Source: Plecoglossus altivelis (lineage: Eukaryota; Chordata; Actinopteri; Osmeriformes; Plecoglossidae). From it: a stretch of 64,000 nt of DNA. Below the pieces are notes generated by a model that ran no database searches, was not told the origin of the DNA, and was given only the letters and a program-made list of their open reading frames with translations. Numbering within the stretch: position 1 is the first letter of the stretch; the number at the start of each line of letters is the position of its first letter. A program made the translations under genes and the position numbers. Where the stretch lies: positions 4,822,862 through 4,886,861 of the forward strand of contig BROE01000024.1 in NCBI GenBank assembly GCA_036571765.1, read 5' to 3'. Of this stretch, positions 1 through 13,806 are shown piece after piece.

Positions 1-750
1 CACGCCCGAGAAGACGCGGAGGGCTACAAAGTCCTTTTTGCATATGCTTAGGCAAGATAATGACACGATTAATCATGAGGAAGAAGTTAGCGTCTTGGCG
101 AGGATGCCTTGAGGACAGGGACGATCTCTGGTGTCTTGCTGCAGCTCTACAAAAACAAACATGCAGATTTGTATTTATTTATTTATTTATTGACGGTGTA
201 TCGCTTGATTGGAAATGCTAGTGGCTCAGCAACATCAGGATCGGTTCATTTCAGCTCAGTTGACAACGTCAGATCACTACCTGGTAAAGCTTCAGAATTG
301 TATCTATCCACTTGTATCACAATGGTTTTTTATTGTCAATCTGTTTTACATTTCTTCATTTCTATGAGGCTAAAACAAAATGTTTTGATGATGCACTATA
401 ACATGTTGTACTTATAAGGGCTAGATTGAATGCAATATGCAATCTAACATACTCTTATGTGGATGACAAACTAAGGTTTCATCTAATAAGGAAACAGATG
501 GATGAGCAGCTCTAAAGTATCTCATCCCATAAGAATTGTAGAAACATTTATTGTTGAGATGGGGTAGATTGGAGGTTGTCAAGAAGCGTCTGTATGAATA
601 GAAATATGATTATATTCTCAGCTCATCACACTGTCATCTGGCTCTTTGAATAGAAAGTCCTCACTTTAGATGTCCTGCATTTAGATTCCTATCAGCTTTC
701 AACACTCTCCTGCCTCTGTCAGGCCTTTAACTTACCCTAGCAGCTGGATG

Positions 751-790
751 CTCTCTCTCTCTCTCCCTCTCTCTCCCTCTCTCTCTCTCT
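751..790. repeat. (CT)n microsatellite
   Basis: Nearly pure CT run of 40 bp with two CCCT interruptions. Confidence 0.95.
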
Positions 791-1792
791 GTTGATGTAG
801 CTATCTCTCAGTTATAGTCTCTGTTACTCTCTCCATATCTCTGGATCTCTGTCTGACTCTTTCTCTTTCTCTCATGCTCTTTAGGGTACCGTGCTTCTCT
901 CTCTCCAGTATGTTGCTTGACAACCACTGTTGACAGGAAAAATAAAACATCATCTAAATTCTGAGAGGAATTCTGCTATGTCAAAACATCACCGGATCAG
1001 TCTTCTGTTTGAAGAGAACATTTACATTTTCTGATCATTCTGGCAGCGCTTTGGGTACCATCGAAGTGGCATTGACAGCTTGCTTGCTTATTCTGTTTCT
1101 AACAGACATGCTCAGATCTATGTGTCTTGATTTACTTCCGATACTATCTCCCAGAATGTCTGCGATAATGACTCCTTTCCTGAAAATAGAGAGAGCAGTC
1201 CGCAATCAGGCTGCTTAGAACAAGGGAACTTACCCTGTGATTGATTGTGAATCGTCCCTAATAGCTAACTAATAAAGTTGAGTCATGACAGCAACAGAGG
1301 GATTTTCGTGAAACAAATGAAACAAAAGTGTTTCTGGATACGTCTAATACGCAAGGCTTTACAAGAGGTGAGAAACAAATTATGCAAGCAGTCATGTTTC
1401 TCAAGGAATTTCCCTCCTTACCTTGATGAAGGTCAATGTTACAACCTCCTGTACATGCAGAGTGATCGTTACGTCTCTATTAGCCTTCGGGGTTACACTA
1501 AAAACAGCTTGTTTTCATTAACCTCGCTCCCCAAGCGTTGACTGGGACTAACCTCCATGTCATGACCTGCCAGTTCAGTGTGTGGCGGTATTGGCGCGGC
1601 ACTTGTGAATAATGCATACAGGATGTCAGGGAGCACAGAGGAGGCTTTCTGCTGAGAACAGCAGGTCTGTTTCATCATCACGGCATCAGAACCAGGAGCA
1701 GCACAGTGGGTTGCGCTCAGAACAGACCAGGAGATACACAGCACGCGCGTGCTTGAAAGGAAAGAGAGTGCATCAATAATGTGGAAAAGAGG

Positions 1793-1794
<2 letters not shown>

Positions 1795-1837
<43 letters not shown>

Positions 1838-1872
1838 AGAGAGAGAGGGAGGGAGGGAAAGAGAAAGGGAGG
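1795..1872. repeat. (GA)n microsatellite
   Basis: GA run of about 80 bp grading into GGGA and GAAA variants. It creates spurious Arg/Glu and Leu/Ser frames on both strands. Confidence 0.95.
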
Positions 1873-4542
1873 AAAAGAGTGAGAGTAGACGCATGAAAAT
1901 ACAATTGAAAGTAAATCACCCTCAGGGAAATTACCTGCAAAATGAAGTTTTGAGTGCACTTTACTGATAGAGGACTTTCTGCGAAATGGAACATTTTGAG
2001 TGCACTGGAATGGAATTGAAAAGGTGAAATGGTAGTAGGCCATGTTGATGAGAATAACAACAGTATGGGTCTGGGACCAAAAATGAAATCTTGAAATGAC
2101 ATAAAACAGTGGTCTCAGAAAAGAAAAAGACTTGACCAGTAATTAAAATCCGGCAAAAACAGTCAATGCAAAAAAAAGAAGATTTGAAGGAAACAAAGTC
2201 TTGTAGCTTTGCTTTTTAAAGAAATCCCACAAAGCTGCACTTATGAGCTGCAGAGTTTCACTTAAACTTTTAATCACCCTGAGAATTCCCTTTGATTTAT
2301 TTTTCACCAGGAGAGAAGTGAGCAAGTGAGGCGAAAAGCCTCTCTGACTTCACATTTGAAGAGGCCCATCACAGAGCCCCTCTGTCTAATTGCGCAACCT
2401 TCCACTGTGATTTGCTTTGAAGCTACATGCCTCACAGGCAAGATCAGAGTGTGGCCACAGGCAAAATCACTTTAACATTCTATTCATGCTCGTACTGTAA
2501 AAAGAAATCTTTAACTTTGGCGGATTTCGCTACAGCTTGTTGGTTTCCTCACTTTTGTCTGTCCGTCAGAAGAGAAATAATTTAGGTGAAGGTCAAGTAC
2601 AGTGAAATAGACTTCTGAAAACACTTAGAGCATGTTCTAAATGAGGTAACACCACATTTGTGAAAACAAATCATGTTTTAGGAAATCCTGAATGACTTAA
2701 ACAGTAATATGGAAAACAGTGTACATGAATTACAACCGAGGTGGCAAATTCCATGACCTTTTGCAAATGTTCTCCGACATGTTCTCCTGGAAACCCCAAA
2801 ACCGTGGGCTTAGCTCGGACTAGATGTTCGTCCATGTTTTTATGGATACCCAAAGGATACATACATTTTACAGTATTTTATTCAGTTTAGACCTTATCTC
2901 ACAGAATACAAGAGAGTTTCTGTCAGAGTTACTGAGTCAAGAATCTGGATATAATATTCTGTTTTCATTTCATCCTTTCATACAACCTTGGACGGTGCTT
3001 CTAATACCACCTGACAGAAGACAAAACCCAAGAGTGGTGAACCGACAGAGTTGAAACCTCGTCCTCTATATTAATCTCCAAGAAATCTAATCAGTCTCTT
3101 TATTATTTCCTTCATCGATTACCACGGAAACCACAAGGTCACCACTGCAGGAAAGGGGGTGAAAAGAGACAAAGACTTCAAAATGACAAGGACGAACAAC
3201 ACTTTGATGTCGCAGGGAGGACAGGAGAGACAACATGAGTACCTTTGTTCCAGGAGATCATGGTCAAAAGCCAGTTGACGTCATTCAGCTGTCTCTATGT
3301 TATGAGTACATTCAGGAACTGTGTGTAGATGTTTCCAGAACATGTGGGGCTGTGACGATTGTAATATTACATTGTTGAACGAGCTGTGGGGGAAGAGTTG
3401 GTCCAGCTGTTTTGCTGGACCTTATAAAACATACTGCAGAGCACTTTAGTTGTGTGTTGGGTATGAGTGTGTGTGCTGTCAGTACTGGCACTGTCTTTGT
3501 TAGCACCATAGTCTTCTCGTCTGACGATTGCTGAATAGGACTCAATTTCTGAAGGGAAGATCTATCTATGATTCACAAGTTCCCTGAGTACCACAACTTA
3601 GGCAGAAGGCAACAGGGACTGCAATGTTCCAGAAGAGAATCAAATGAGAAAGACAAATATCACTAACTGGAGTGGTTTTACTAAGGAGAGAACAGTTCTG
3701 CCATGCAATTCGCCTTGAATCAATTGAATAAGCTTAGACATTGTCCTCGAGAGGTGAATGACAGGGCTAGCAGCAAAGCACGCTGTATCCTGTGTGCCCA
3801 TTATCATAAAGGAAATAATGGAGTGAATGAACCAGTACAGTAGATGAATGGATGGGTGGGTGTACCAGGCAGGTGTCTGAGTGTGGAGAGTGGGTCGTTA
3901 GGGTCACGGCTGAGTTGGGAGCATGGGGACATCTCCCCTGGGGTGACTGGATAGGAGAGAGAAGTTGAGAGCGGGGGAGAGGTAAGAATAGAGGGTGGTG
4001 AGTGTTGCAGGAATGTGAGAGCACATTGGCAGGCGGTTCTGCGGTGAATGCGTTCGGAAGAGAATCTGTGAATGGGGAGGATTTCCTGTACGGTCATCTC
4101 CCAAATATCACATATTTTAAACTCCATGACAAGTGTTTGCACAATATATTAGCACTATTGAATAAACATTTATAGATCAGTGAGCCTGTTTAAGGCCAAT
4201 TCCAATGAATTTCGTTCTTGACAGTCTACAACAAGATTGATTTTTTGTTATTTCTCTATGGGGCACTAATGTATTGTCTTGTTTAAAACACGACTTGACC
4301 ACACACTAAGGTATACAATACCTTAGAGAGTTGAATTCAACACGCTTGGATGAATCCATGAAATCACTTTGAAAGGTCACTTTCCATACTTCCAGTTGAT
4401 GGTGTTCGTAGGGCCATGAGAGTGAGAGGGCAATCACAGAGATAGCTAGCAATTAAGTTGATCTTAATTAAATAAAATGATCAAGCTGTCTCAGATTGTG
4501 TGGCGGTAATTGCTTTTCAAGACTTTTCTGTTATGGCATGCA

Positions 4543-4563
4543 GTGTGTGTGCGTGTGTGTGTG
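4543..4563. repeat. (TG)n microsatellite
   Basis: Short TG run with one GC interruption. Confidence 0.9.
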
Positions 4564-5010
4564 TCCACCTTTACAGCTGAACTCACAACCAATTATTTTC
4601 AGAACGTGAAGCAGTAGGTGTTTTTGGGAGCCTTGCATCGTCACTGTTGAACTTCTCAAGCTCTTCGAAAGCGTTCGACTGAAACCATCACCTGACAAGT
4701 GGAAAGGTACCGGATGCTGGCACTTTGGCTCAATTTCAGAAAGTGGTACTTCCTTGTTTATTTTGCTCTGTAAAAGCGAATAGACGAGGAAAACGTTTTT
4801 TGTTGTTCTTTGTTTTATTTTTAAATGTGTTTTGGCTTGTGGCCCAGGACGATGTGGATCCCATTTATTCTTATTTGTGTTTTAACTACAAACTAAGGAC
4901 TTTATGAAAACATTAATCGAAAGTAAGACATGTTTATGGGATGGTATTGTTTTGTTTACACAGTTTAATAGTATGGGTATGATGGATAATGGCAAACAAC
5001 ACTCTCCTCT

Positions 5011-5070
5011 GTCTCTCTTGCCCTCTCTCTCCCTCTCTCTCTCCCTCTCTCTCTCCCTCTCTCTTTCTCT
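5011..5070. repeat. (CT)n microsatellite
   Basis: CT run with regularly spaced CCCT interruptions. Confidence 0.95.
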
Positions 5071-5655
5071 GTGTTTACTTTCTTGACATCATCATACCCA
5101 CCTTCAGCAGGTGTTCCATGTCAGATACGAATGGAGCATCATTCACACCTGTGTGACAAATTAATTATTAGTGTTCTTGTCAGTGTTCTTCAGAGGATGG
5201 AACATGGAAGCTGGAAGGGTTCCCAACGTTCCAGTTGGAGTGTGCACGCAGCAGCTGTTCCCACCTTTTGCACCCTGAGAGAACATGGATTGGAAAACAA
5301 AAGAAAGAGATTATTTGCATCATTAAAGGAACCAATATCTTCAATGGACAAAACTGTGACAAACTGTGCTGTGGAAGGGGACGCAAAGTACTGTACAAGT
5401 TACGGTCTGGATGTGTTGTGAAGTCAACTATATTCCCCCAAGGATGTTTAGATGCCAGATAGATTTTTGCGTTATTAATAGAGACCAGAAGTCTACAAGT
5501 CTTCGTTAGGGATGCACACTAACGCTGGCGTCAGAGTTTCTTAGGCAACAAACCTTGCAGGACACTCAGTACTTTAGTGGAATAGAGTACGCCACCCTAC
5601 TGAGCTTGATGGATTGAGAACAAAAAAGCTTCCAATAAATGAACGCCATTTTTGG

Positions 5656-5785
5656 TGGTGTGTATGTATGTGTGTGTGTGCGTTTGTATCTGTGTGTGTG
5701 CGCGCGCGCGTGTATGTGTGTGCATGTATGTGTATGTATGTGTTTGTGTGTGTGTGTATGTGTGTGCATGTGTGTGTGTGTGTGC
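5656..5785. repeat. (TG)n/(TATG)n microsatellite
   Basis: About 130 bp of TG with interspersed TATG and an internal (CG)n run at 5,701-5,710. Alternating purine-pyrimidine sequence of this kind can adopt Z-DNA. Confidence 0.95.
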
Positions 5786-7095
5786 AGCATGCATTATGAA
5801 AGTATTTAGGATCAGCCTGATTTGTTATGACAATGCAAGCTTAAAAGGGTATTGGTTTTCATCACTTACAGAACATCTGTATTCATGTGACCTTTCTGCA
5901 GAAGGAAAACCAATCAGCTTTCACCACCAACTGTATCAGTCACAAGGATCAATTGTTTTCATAGCCGGTATGGGGCACTTTGGAATATGTTTACTAAGGT
6001 GACAGGAAAATGTTTTGTAGGTGATTGGGCAACACTGTAATGTCTACAAACTTGGAACACAAAATTGGACACAAAATGGCTCAAAACGTTAGACATTAAA
6101 TGAATAAAGGAAACCTTTGAAACATACATCATGAAGCAAGAGGTGGAGGCCCTTCCTCTTGTATCTGTTGGAAACAGACTAAACACAAAAGACAAAAGCA
6201 ATGCCAGGCTAAAGGCGTATGAAAACCAAATCTAAATTGGCTCCCCTGCTAACTCCAATCATTCAAGACGTTCCACAGTACTTTTGTTTTGTAGGTCAGC
6301 ACTAGTTATAAAAATAAGCATCGGCACAGAGCTTCAAGAGATCTTACATAGACCTGTCAGCGCATGATTGGCTGTCATGTTCTGTGCTTTCACCTGTCTG
6401 TCCTGTGACAAGAAGAGTGGTCCCTGCAGAAGGAGATGTCCTCACATTTATGTCCCAGCTGACAAGCACGTCAAGAGATTAGGGAACACTAATGCAGATG
6501 TACCCTGTCTGGCCTACTTGGGGCTGAGGGGCTGAACGCTCTCTGCCCAGCATCAGACAAAGTTTCCTCACTGACAGTTCATTATGGGGTCAGTGAAACA
6601 AAAAGGGAGAGAAAGTTCTTGTGTTTATCAAACGTACGCTTCATATCTCTCTTTCAAGGCTTCGAACATGCCCGGTTTTATCATTCTTTCTGTCGATCCA
6701 CTTTTGCTATGGATCCTTGAGACTGAGCATTGTGGGAAGAAGCTGTTTGAGCAGACAACAGCGTGCATGCTTCTAATGGAAAGTGGAGAGGTCGAGAAAC
6801 TTTACTTTTGTAGAAAGGCAATGGGCACTTTCCACAATCTGCTTACAAGGACAGCAGACCATCGCAAAGCTTTCTTCTTCTGGTGGCATTGAGGACGTGA
6901 TGTAACTGCTGTTGAAGAGTGAAGGGTAGCCTATGTCATGTGAACACTTATTGTTTTGTCTGTAGACCTGCAGAACCTTGAACAGGCCCATTCAAATGTG
7001 CTACATAAGATTTGAAGGCGTATTTTAGTGTGCTGGTTTTTAAATGCAACTTTTACCCCAGCTGGGTACAGCTCTCTTTTCCACCCTCCATCTCT

Positions 7096-7100
<5 letters not shown>

Positions 7101-7132
<32 letters not shown>

Positions 7133-7159
7133 CCTATCTCTCTCTTTCTCTCTCTCTCC
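7101..7159. repeat. (CT)n microsatellite
   Basis: CT run interrupted once by cccctat. Confidence 0.95.
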
Positions 7160-10100
7160 ATGTTTGAATTTCTTCCTCTCCCAATCTCTCCTCCTGTGAT
7201 GAGCCCTACTGGCGGACTAAGACTTTCCCCACACACCCTCTCAGCTTAGGTCAAAAGCATGAAAGATTTATTCAGCTAAATTAATCTCCTCTCCTCAATA
7301 TGCCGTTGACTCACTCAATTAACAGTGCGCTTCTCCGCGCCGTCGGTTTGACAAAGTGCAGAGGAATAACTAACGAACCAGTCGCCCTTACACGCACCTG
7401 AACGGAGAGAAATAAAAGTGGAGGGAGATACTGTTGGGTTCATTTCCCTGTCCACTACGATAATAGATTTTGTTGAACTGGTGAGCTGCAGCTTGGATAA
7501 TCGCACCACCTCTCCCCTTTATCTTATTCATATCTCTGCCCAGCGTCATTCTTCTCCCTGGGGGCGGCTCCACACTGCTCAGCGATTCCGAACCTTGTAG
7601 CCCTGCTTAGCATATTCACAGCACTGGGACGCAGATGGCCTCGTTAGAGGAAATGTAATATAGCAATGCCCCTACAACGGAAACTCGAATGGGGAAATGC
7701 ACAGGTAGTAGAATCCAGAGTCATTTCCTATTCAGATATATCCATTAAGTGGTAGGCTCTGTACGCAGATCAGAGGTATTTTTCTATTGTTCTGTAAGAG
7801 TTTCAACCATGCTGGTGACAGCTTTCTATAATGCATTCACTCTAGTGGTGCAGAGACGTTGAATCAACAATGAGTCAAGCCTGAAAGCACTACCCTGACA
7901 CTGCATTAACATTTCATACCTAAACTCAGTTGGCTAAGCCAGACACAGTATTCCCCCATCCCTTACGTGTTACAGTGACTTCCAAAGAAGATTGGAAATG
8001 ACAGGCCTAGTTGGTTATGGCGTGACATTTCCCCCATCCTCATGTGTTGGAGTTTGAGTTCAAAATGACAATTGTGTTTCGTATAGATAGGCATTGTCTG
8101 GATGATTTAAAGTTGAGAGGACAGAGGCTGCTCACATTGAAGCAGATATTACGTCCAGTGGAGCATCTGGATGAGCTACGCACTTGGCCATCTGGCTCGG
8201 GTGGCCACAGCTCTCCAGAGCTCGGCCCTCCAACAGCCACCTCACAGGGTCGGTGCGGATAAGCGGAAGGTCGCCCAGCTCAGCTCGAAGTTTGTGGAGT
8301 AGCTCCGGGAACGCTCAGGGCAATGTACCCACAACCACACGCTCAGGGGACGTGAGTGGGATGTGTAGACTGGCGTACAAATCCATTGTTTTCAGCCACC
8401 AGATGTATTTGTGCTGCTATTGTGAGTTTGATGACTATTCACGCACATTATGTTAAATTCTCTATGGCAAAATGTTTCCCTGTGTTCATTTAGAAGGCAC
8501 TTGACGGAAACGGAATATATGGAGGCATGTCATGCAAAGACTCACAAATCCTAGATAGCAGCCAGCCTGACCACAACCTTCCTATTGGATAATGCATTTC
8601 CCATGTGTATCTGATGATAATGCAGAGAATCAATCTCTCGCAGCAACTGGGAAAGAAATATATGAAACGTATTGTTTATTCATCAAAGCACTGGGAGCTG
8701 ACAGATTGTTGGCAAATCCTACACTGACAAAGACAATTCATACTGTAGCCTACATCTTAATTTAGAGTACAGCTGGTAGATGGAACAACAGCAGATTTCA
8801 AAGGATAGAGAGAGCGTGATAGGACTCAGGCAGCCATAAGGATTGATAATGTTCTGGGAATCACTGTCATTCATACAAAAGTTTCTGAGCAATAATCTGC
8901 TGTGCAATCTGATTAGCCTGGTTACACCAAGACCGAACTAATGTGCTAGGATGAACCGCAGATGAATCGCTTCAGTTCTGTAATGGAATGCAATGTAATT
9001 TGTCAGAGATAAGAAATCAGTGGCGCATGTCCGAAAGCAAAGCATTAAAGATGGCTACAACCCTGGTTCTATTAAAGCAATTGAAGTTCAGTCCAGAAAA
9101 TGCCTATGTTTTTCAAGTTACGCTCTCGGCTTGAGTGCGGTTGTGTTCGAGAGCAGCCTTAAAGTGGAGTGCAGAATACGAGTCCGTGTTTGCGGTGGAC
9201 ACCGCTCGCCTACACTAGTGGTTTCACTTTGAAATACTAGGTTTACAGCCAGGCCAGCAATGCTCAGACACTTTCACAGCGTCGGAAGGTGTCTGACATT
9301 TTGATAAAAGTGTACCTCGGCAGCCTGACTCCTGCCAGGCGTTATGATAGCCTGGATTACTCCCTGTGGTGTTGTGTCTGCCCTCTAGGATGCTTCCCTG
9401 TTATCTAGCCCCAGCCAGCCTCACAGACCACAGCTAGAAATGAACGCTGACAAAATATGATATTTCGTGTGTAAAGATACCTTTGCTCTTATGAATAAAA
9501 CATCATGCAGGAAGACATGTTTATCATGGACAAGTGTCCTGTCCTATTTCTCCCCCTCAGTTTCTGTTTCTCTCTCTTCTCCACTTTGAATTTTGACATT
9601 CTGACAGAATCATGGCTCCACATTTTACGAGAAAGGAACACGTTCATCCATCTATGAACAAAGTTTGAATTCTAAAGGTAAAACAAGCGTCTTTTTTATT
9701 ATTTTCTCTGAGGCGTTTCAACTATCTAGTTCATTCTTTATTGTACGTGTAGAGATAAACATCTTACCTTTGCCTTGACCCATTCCACTCTAATAAGCTC
9801 TAAGCATCTCACCCTTTCTGAGGTGCTAATTTGATAAATGAGGAGATCTCTCACGCAGTAATCATATTCTCGACATTTAAACCTGGGTTAAAAGACATTC
9901 CATTACATGGAAACATTTTAGTTCACTTATTATTTCCACTTTAAATATAACTCATGAATGCATCATTTAATAGTGTTGAATACTATTTTAGAATCTTAAT
10001 GAATAAAAAATCTCAGAACTTACCATGTTCTGTTGTTTTATCTTTACATGTATTTCTTAAATGCCTGAGATTCTGTGCAAGTCCTACTAACATCTCAGAC

Positions 10101-13100
10101 TCTTATCATAAAAGGGCATGATCCAGGGCTACATATGGAGGCATTCTTAATCCAATAATCTTCTAACCAATATACTGTATGTGAATTATATCTTATAGCT
10201 AAATTAAAGTGTGTTTTTCTTTGCATGGGGGTATTCTAGATTGGTGTTATTTCCAGTAGCTTATTGTTGAACCAGACACAGTCAGGTCACGATTCATTGC
10301 ATAGAGTACGATTTCTCAGGCTATTTCAGCAACATCCCGTTCAATCGGGGTGGAAAATCACTTTTGAAAAGCCTATCCCTTCTCTCACTCAGGGTGCACA
10401 AGCGTATTCCATACGCTTTTAGAAATATTTATATTCACATTTGCCTTTGCAAAATCACTATTTGTCTGAGGCACTCAGGAGGACTTGAAAGTGACAGTTG
10501 CTGCTGTCACTGTTGACTTGCAGGCGGCTGTGGAAAGGTTGGATAGCCTTAACCTGTGATCATAAATAATGGAACACTATTGGGAAATAAACATTTTTGC
10601 GAGCCGGACATATTTAAAAACATTGTGGAGGTCATATCCTCCACTTTCATGAATTGCCTTTAAAAAATAATCATCTGTTTGGCACACTGTCATCAGATAG
10701 CGATGACAATAACATTTTCTGTCTTTCTGGGATTCAACCATTATTTGAAGACGACAATCAGTGGGAGTCCGTTCCTGTGTCTTGATGGAAAGTATGATTG
10801 TTTGGGACTTACATGAGTGCACACAGCTGAAATTTCCCTGGCACCTTTGTGCCTTCTGTGTCATCTGAAGAAGAGGTGCAATGTGTTTCTTTCTGCAACA
10901 CCTCTTCCCAGCAGTCCACAGTCCCCTGCACGCCGGAGGCCTACTTCCTTACTGCAAGATCACTAGGGGATATGTTGTTGAATTAGACCTGACCCCACAC
11001 ACCGCTCCACTCCTTTCACAATACATTTGGATTGAAAGGTTGAGAGAGGGACACGAGCCCTGTTCGTTGGGCCCACATGTGACATGACTAAGTGACTGTG
11101 CGATGTCTAGCAGCAAGTCTGGGAGAGGAAAGCAAACAAACCGAGCTCCAAGGAGACAGAGGTAGTGTGTGGCCCTCCAGAGCAGGTGGCAGAGTCCTCC
11201 AGATGCTGCAGAGAAGCAGCGAAGCAGATAATGTCCTCCCCAGATTACCTCCGAGACCCCTTCACAGAGGACCAGCCCCATCTGGGCCTCAACCAAGCTG
11301 GTTCTGCTGGCCTCAGCTGTTCTCATGGCTTCCGTCGGTCCCAGTTGGGCCTAGATTGGTCCACAAGCATAGTTTAATGTTATCTTAGTGACGTATACAG
11401 AGTTTGAACACCTACTGCGTTGGCGCACTTTGAAATATGGGACACAGATGTGTGCATCAGGCAACCATATTCTCACCCATGTCCACATGATGAACAGAAA
11501 TTTGTACGAAAGTTCAGCAACAACGAGCAACGGCAACTGGGAATAGAAATGTTTTGACTCATTTCTGGCCGTGTGGATCACGAAGTTCATGTCCAGCCCC
11601 CAGAATAACAGTGGTGCATTTCTAAAAGGCCAGCGCTGTCTGATACGTTTGTGTTGTTGCTCTACTCATGGCACAATCAGCCCACAAACCAACTGCTGTG
11701 TCATTGAGTTTGGTAGGGCCTGGAACAAAAACGACATCTCAAATTGGCACGATTTGCCAGGATGCAGCATTCACTCAGAAACACTGGAATCTTGTTGACA
11801 TCTTGAAACAAGGCTCAGTTCATCAAATGACATGCTTGTGAATAAGTGTGACTACAATTTGTTTATTGATTTTCGTTCTATTTTGACAGTTGAGGAAAAG
11901 AAGATCAGTGACATGAAGCCTGCAAACATTGGAACATTTATGGGTGCTTCTCACCTAATACAAAACTGCAAATGTCAATAAATGCGTTTCTATGAAGAAA
12001 AATATTTCTTGGATATAATCTATCAATGTAAATGAGAATTTAACCCTTTCAGTGAGCTCAACAGTTTGGGAAGTAGATGTATTGTGTACCTCTTTCAACA
12101 GGACTTTTTCTCGCTGCACTCGTCTATTAGGTTCAAAGTTCCATACAATCCCAAAAAAAGCAATTTCACGTCTTTTGTTTTGACACATCACCCCTCTGGG
12201 TCTGATGGTTAAACAGCCAAGCAGGAAATTACTTCATCTGTCCAGACCAAACAGAAAATCTGTCCAATTGAATGTGCCATAAAGTGAATGACATGTAAAT
12301 TGTATCACAAACATATTCAGCCCATCAATCGGACATATTGCAGATTAAAATGTAGTTAATTAACCTGAAATATTGATCAACGATTACGTAGGTGGATTAA
12401 ATAAATCAATGTGAACCTACTTGGGTCATTCGATACACAGTTGCTATTTGAAAACGAAAAACGAACGAAAAACGATTTCCATTGAATTGTTATTGAGTAA
12501 CAGTGACATTGCCGTCACCGCAAAATATTACATCTGTAAATTCTGAGACATATCTGAGATGTCCGATCCAATCCTGTCCTATGCTATGCTATGCTATGGG
12601 GTCCTGTGCCAAAGAATAAAAAATTCTTCACCCTAAAGCAACACAGTGTAGTACGGTAATATACTGTACTCTACAGGCAGGTTCATTCGCCATTGGCCTT
12701 GCTGCCTCGCCAAACCATGAATTGCAGCACACTCAATTAGCTGGGCGGGTCCTTGTATTTTATCCTGCAAACATTTGACTCCCCAAGCCATGAATCAAGT
12801 CAGATTAGAAGAAATCTAAAAGGCCAGGGCCAAATGTAGAAATGCATCTACATCTAAACGCGTTTTACATTTTAACATCCGTTCATTTATGTGCATTCAT
12901 TTCCGTATCTATTTTGGCGTAGCTTGATAAAGATTAGTTGTGTTGGATGCCTGGAGTCGGCTTATGCTCAGCTAAATCATTGATTTGCTCCAATTAAACA
13001 GGCCCCTGTTTCTGGTGTGCATGCACAATCTTTGAAACAGCTGCAGTATTTGTTGCTGATTAATGTTGTTTGCGAGCAGACGTTAATTTGCATGTTTGAG

Positions 13101-13747
13101 TCCCCTCATGTTTTCCTCGCCTCTAAAACCCATCTTAAATGAGCCTCCATATATGGCCTACATTCAACATAGATAAAGCAGCTCACATTGCATTTCCTGT
13201 TGTTTGTTTAGAGGCATGTCGCTGAAGCTATCCACCAAGGAAATGCAGATTCGATACACCCCCTTCAACCCAGGGCACTCCAGAATATGAATGTCATTTA
13301 AAACATCTCATCGACCCAGCTAAATCCACTGCAGAATCGGGCATCTTTTGGATGACCTACAGGATTGTGGGTTGACAGACCATCCTCACATTCTATCTGG
13401 AGATTCATCCCTGTAGGTTATTTCCCTCTCTGGGCTTTATCATTGAGGGGTGTCAGGCCTAAAGCGCTAGCCTGCTGAATACCATCAGAATAATTCAATC
13501 AGATTGCCCAGAGATCTCATTACAGGACTGGAGCGGGCTGCTAAGTGTTGGGCTTTGCATTCTCCATTGCTGACAGAGGCCTTCTTAAAGCAGCGGGCCG
13601 AGTGATTGACAGACCGAAGGTTCTTTCAGGGTGAGTTCATAGTTAAATTGCCTTTCACTTCCAGTCCCTGTATCTGTGCTCAGTCATTCAGGCCCACACA
13701 GGATTCTGATACCTGGTATCTACTCTGAAGGCTTGTGGCTATTACTG

Positions 13748-13806
13748 TGTCTGTCTCTGTGAGTGCGGGTGTGTGCGTATATGCGTGTGCATGCGTGCGT
13801 GCATGT
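13748..13806. repeat. Degenerate (TG)n tract
   Basis: TG-rich tract with GC and AT interruptions, ending in GCATGCGTGCGTGCATG. Confidence 0.85.

Noticed and set aside
1493..2102. Ser/Leu- and Arg/Glu-rich frames around GA/CT tracts (also near 7,000, 38,300 and 43,200).
   Set aside because: They are translations of dinucleotide repeats.
8044..8262. GC-richer frame of 72 codons with a leucine-rich start.
   Set aside because: It resembles an eroded coding fragment at first sight, but I found no matching family or supporting splice sites.
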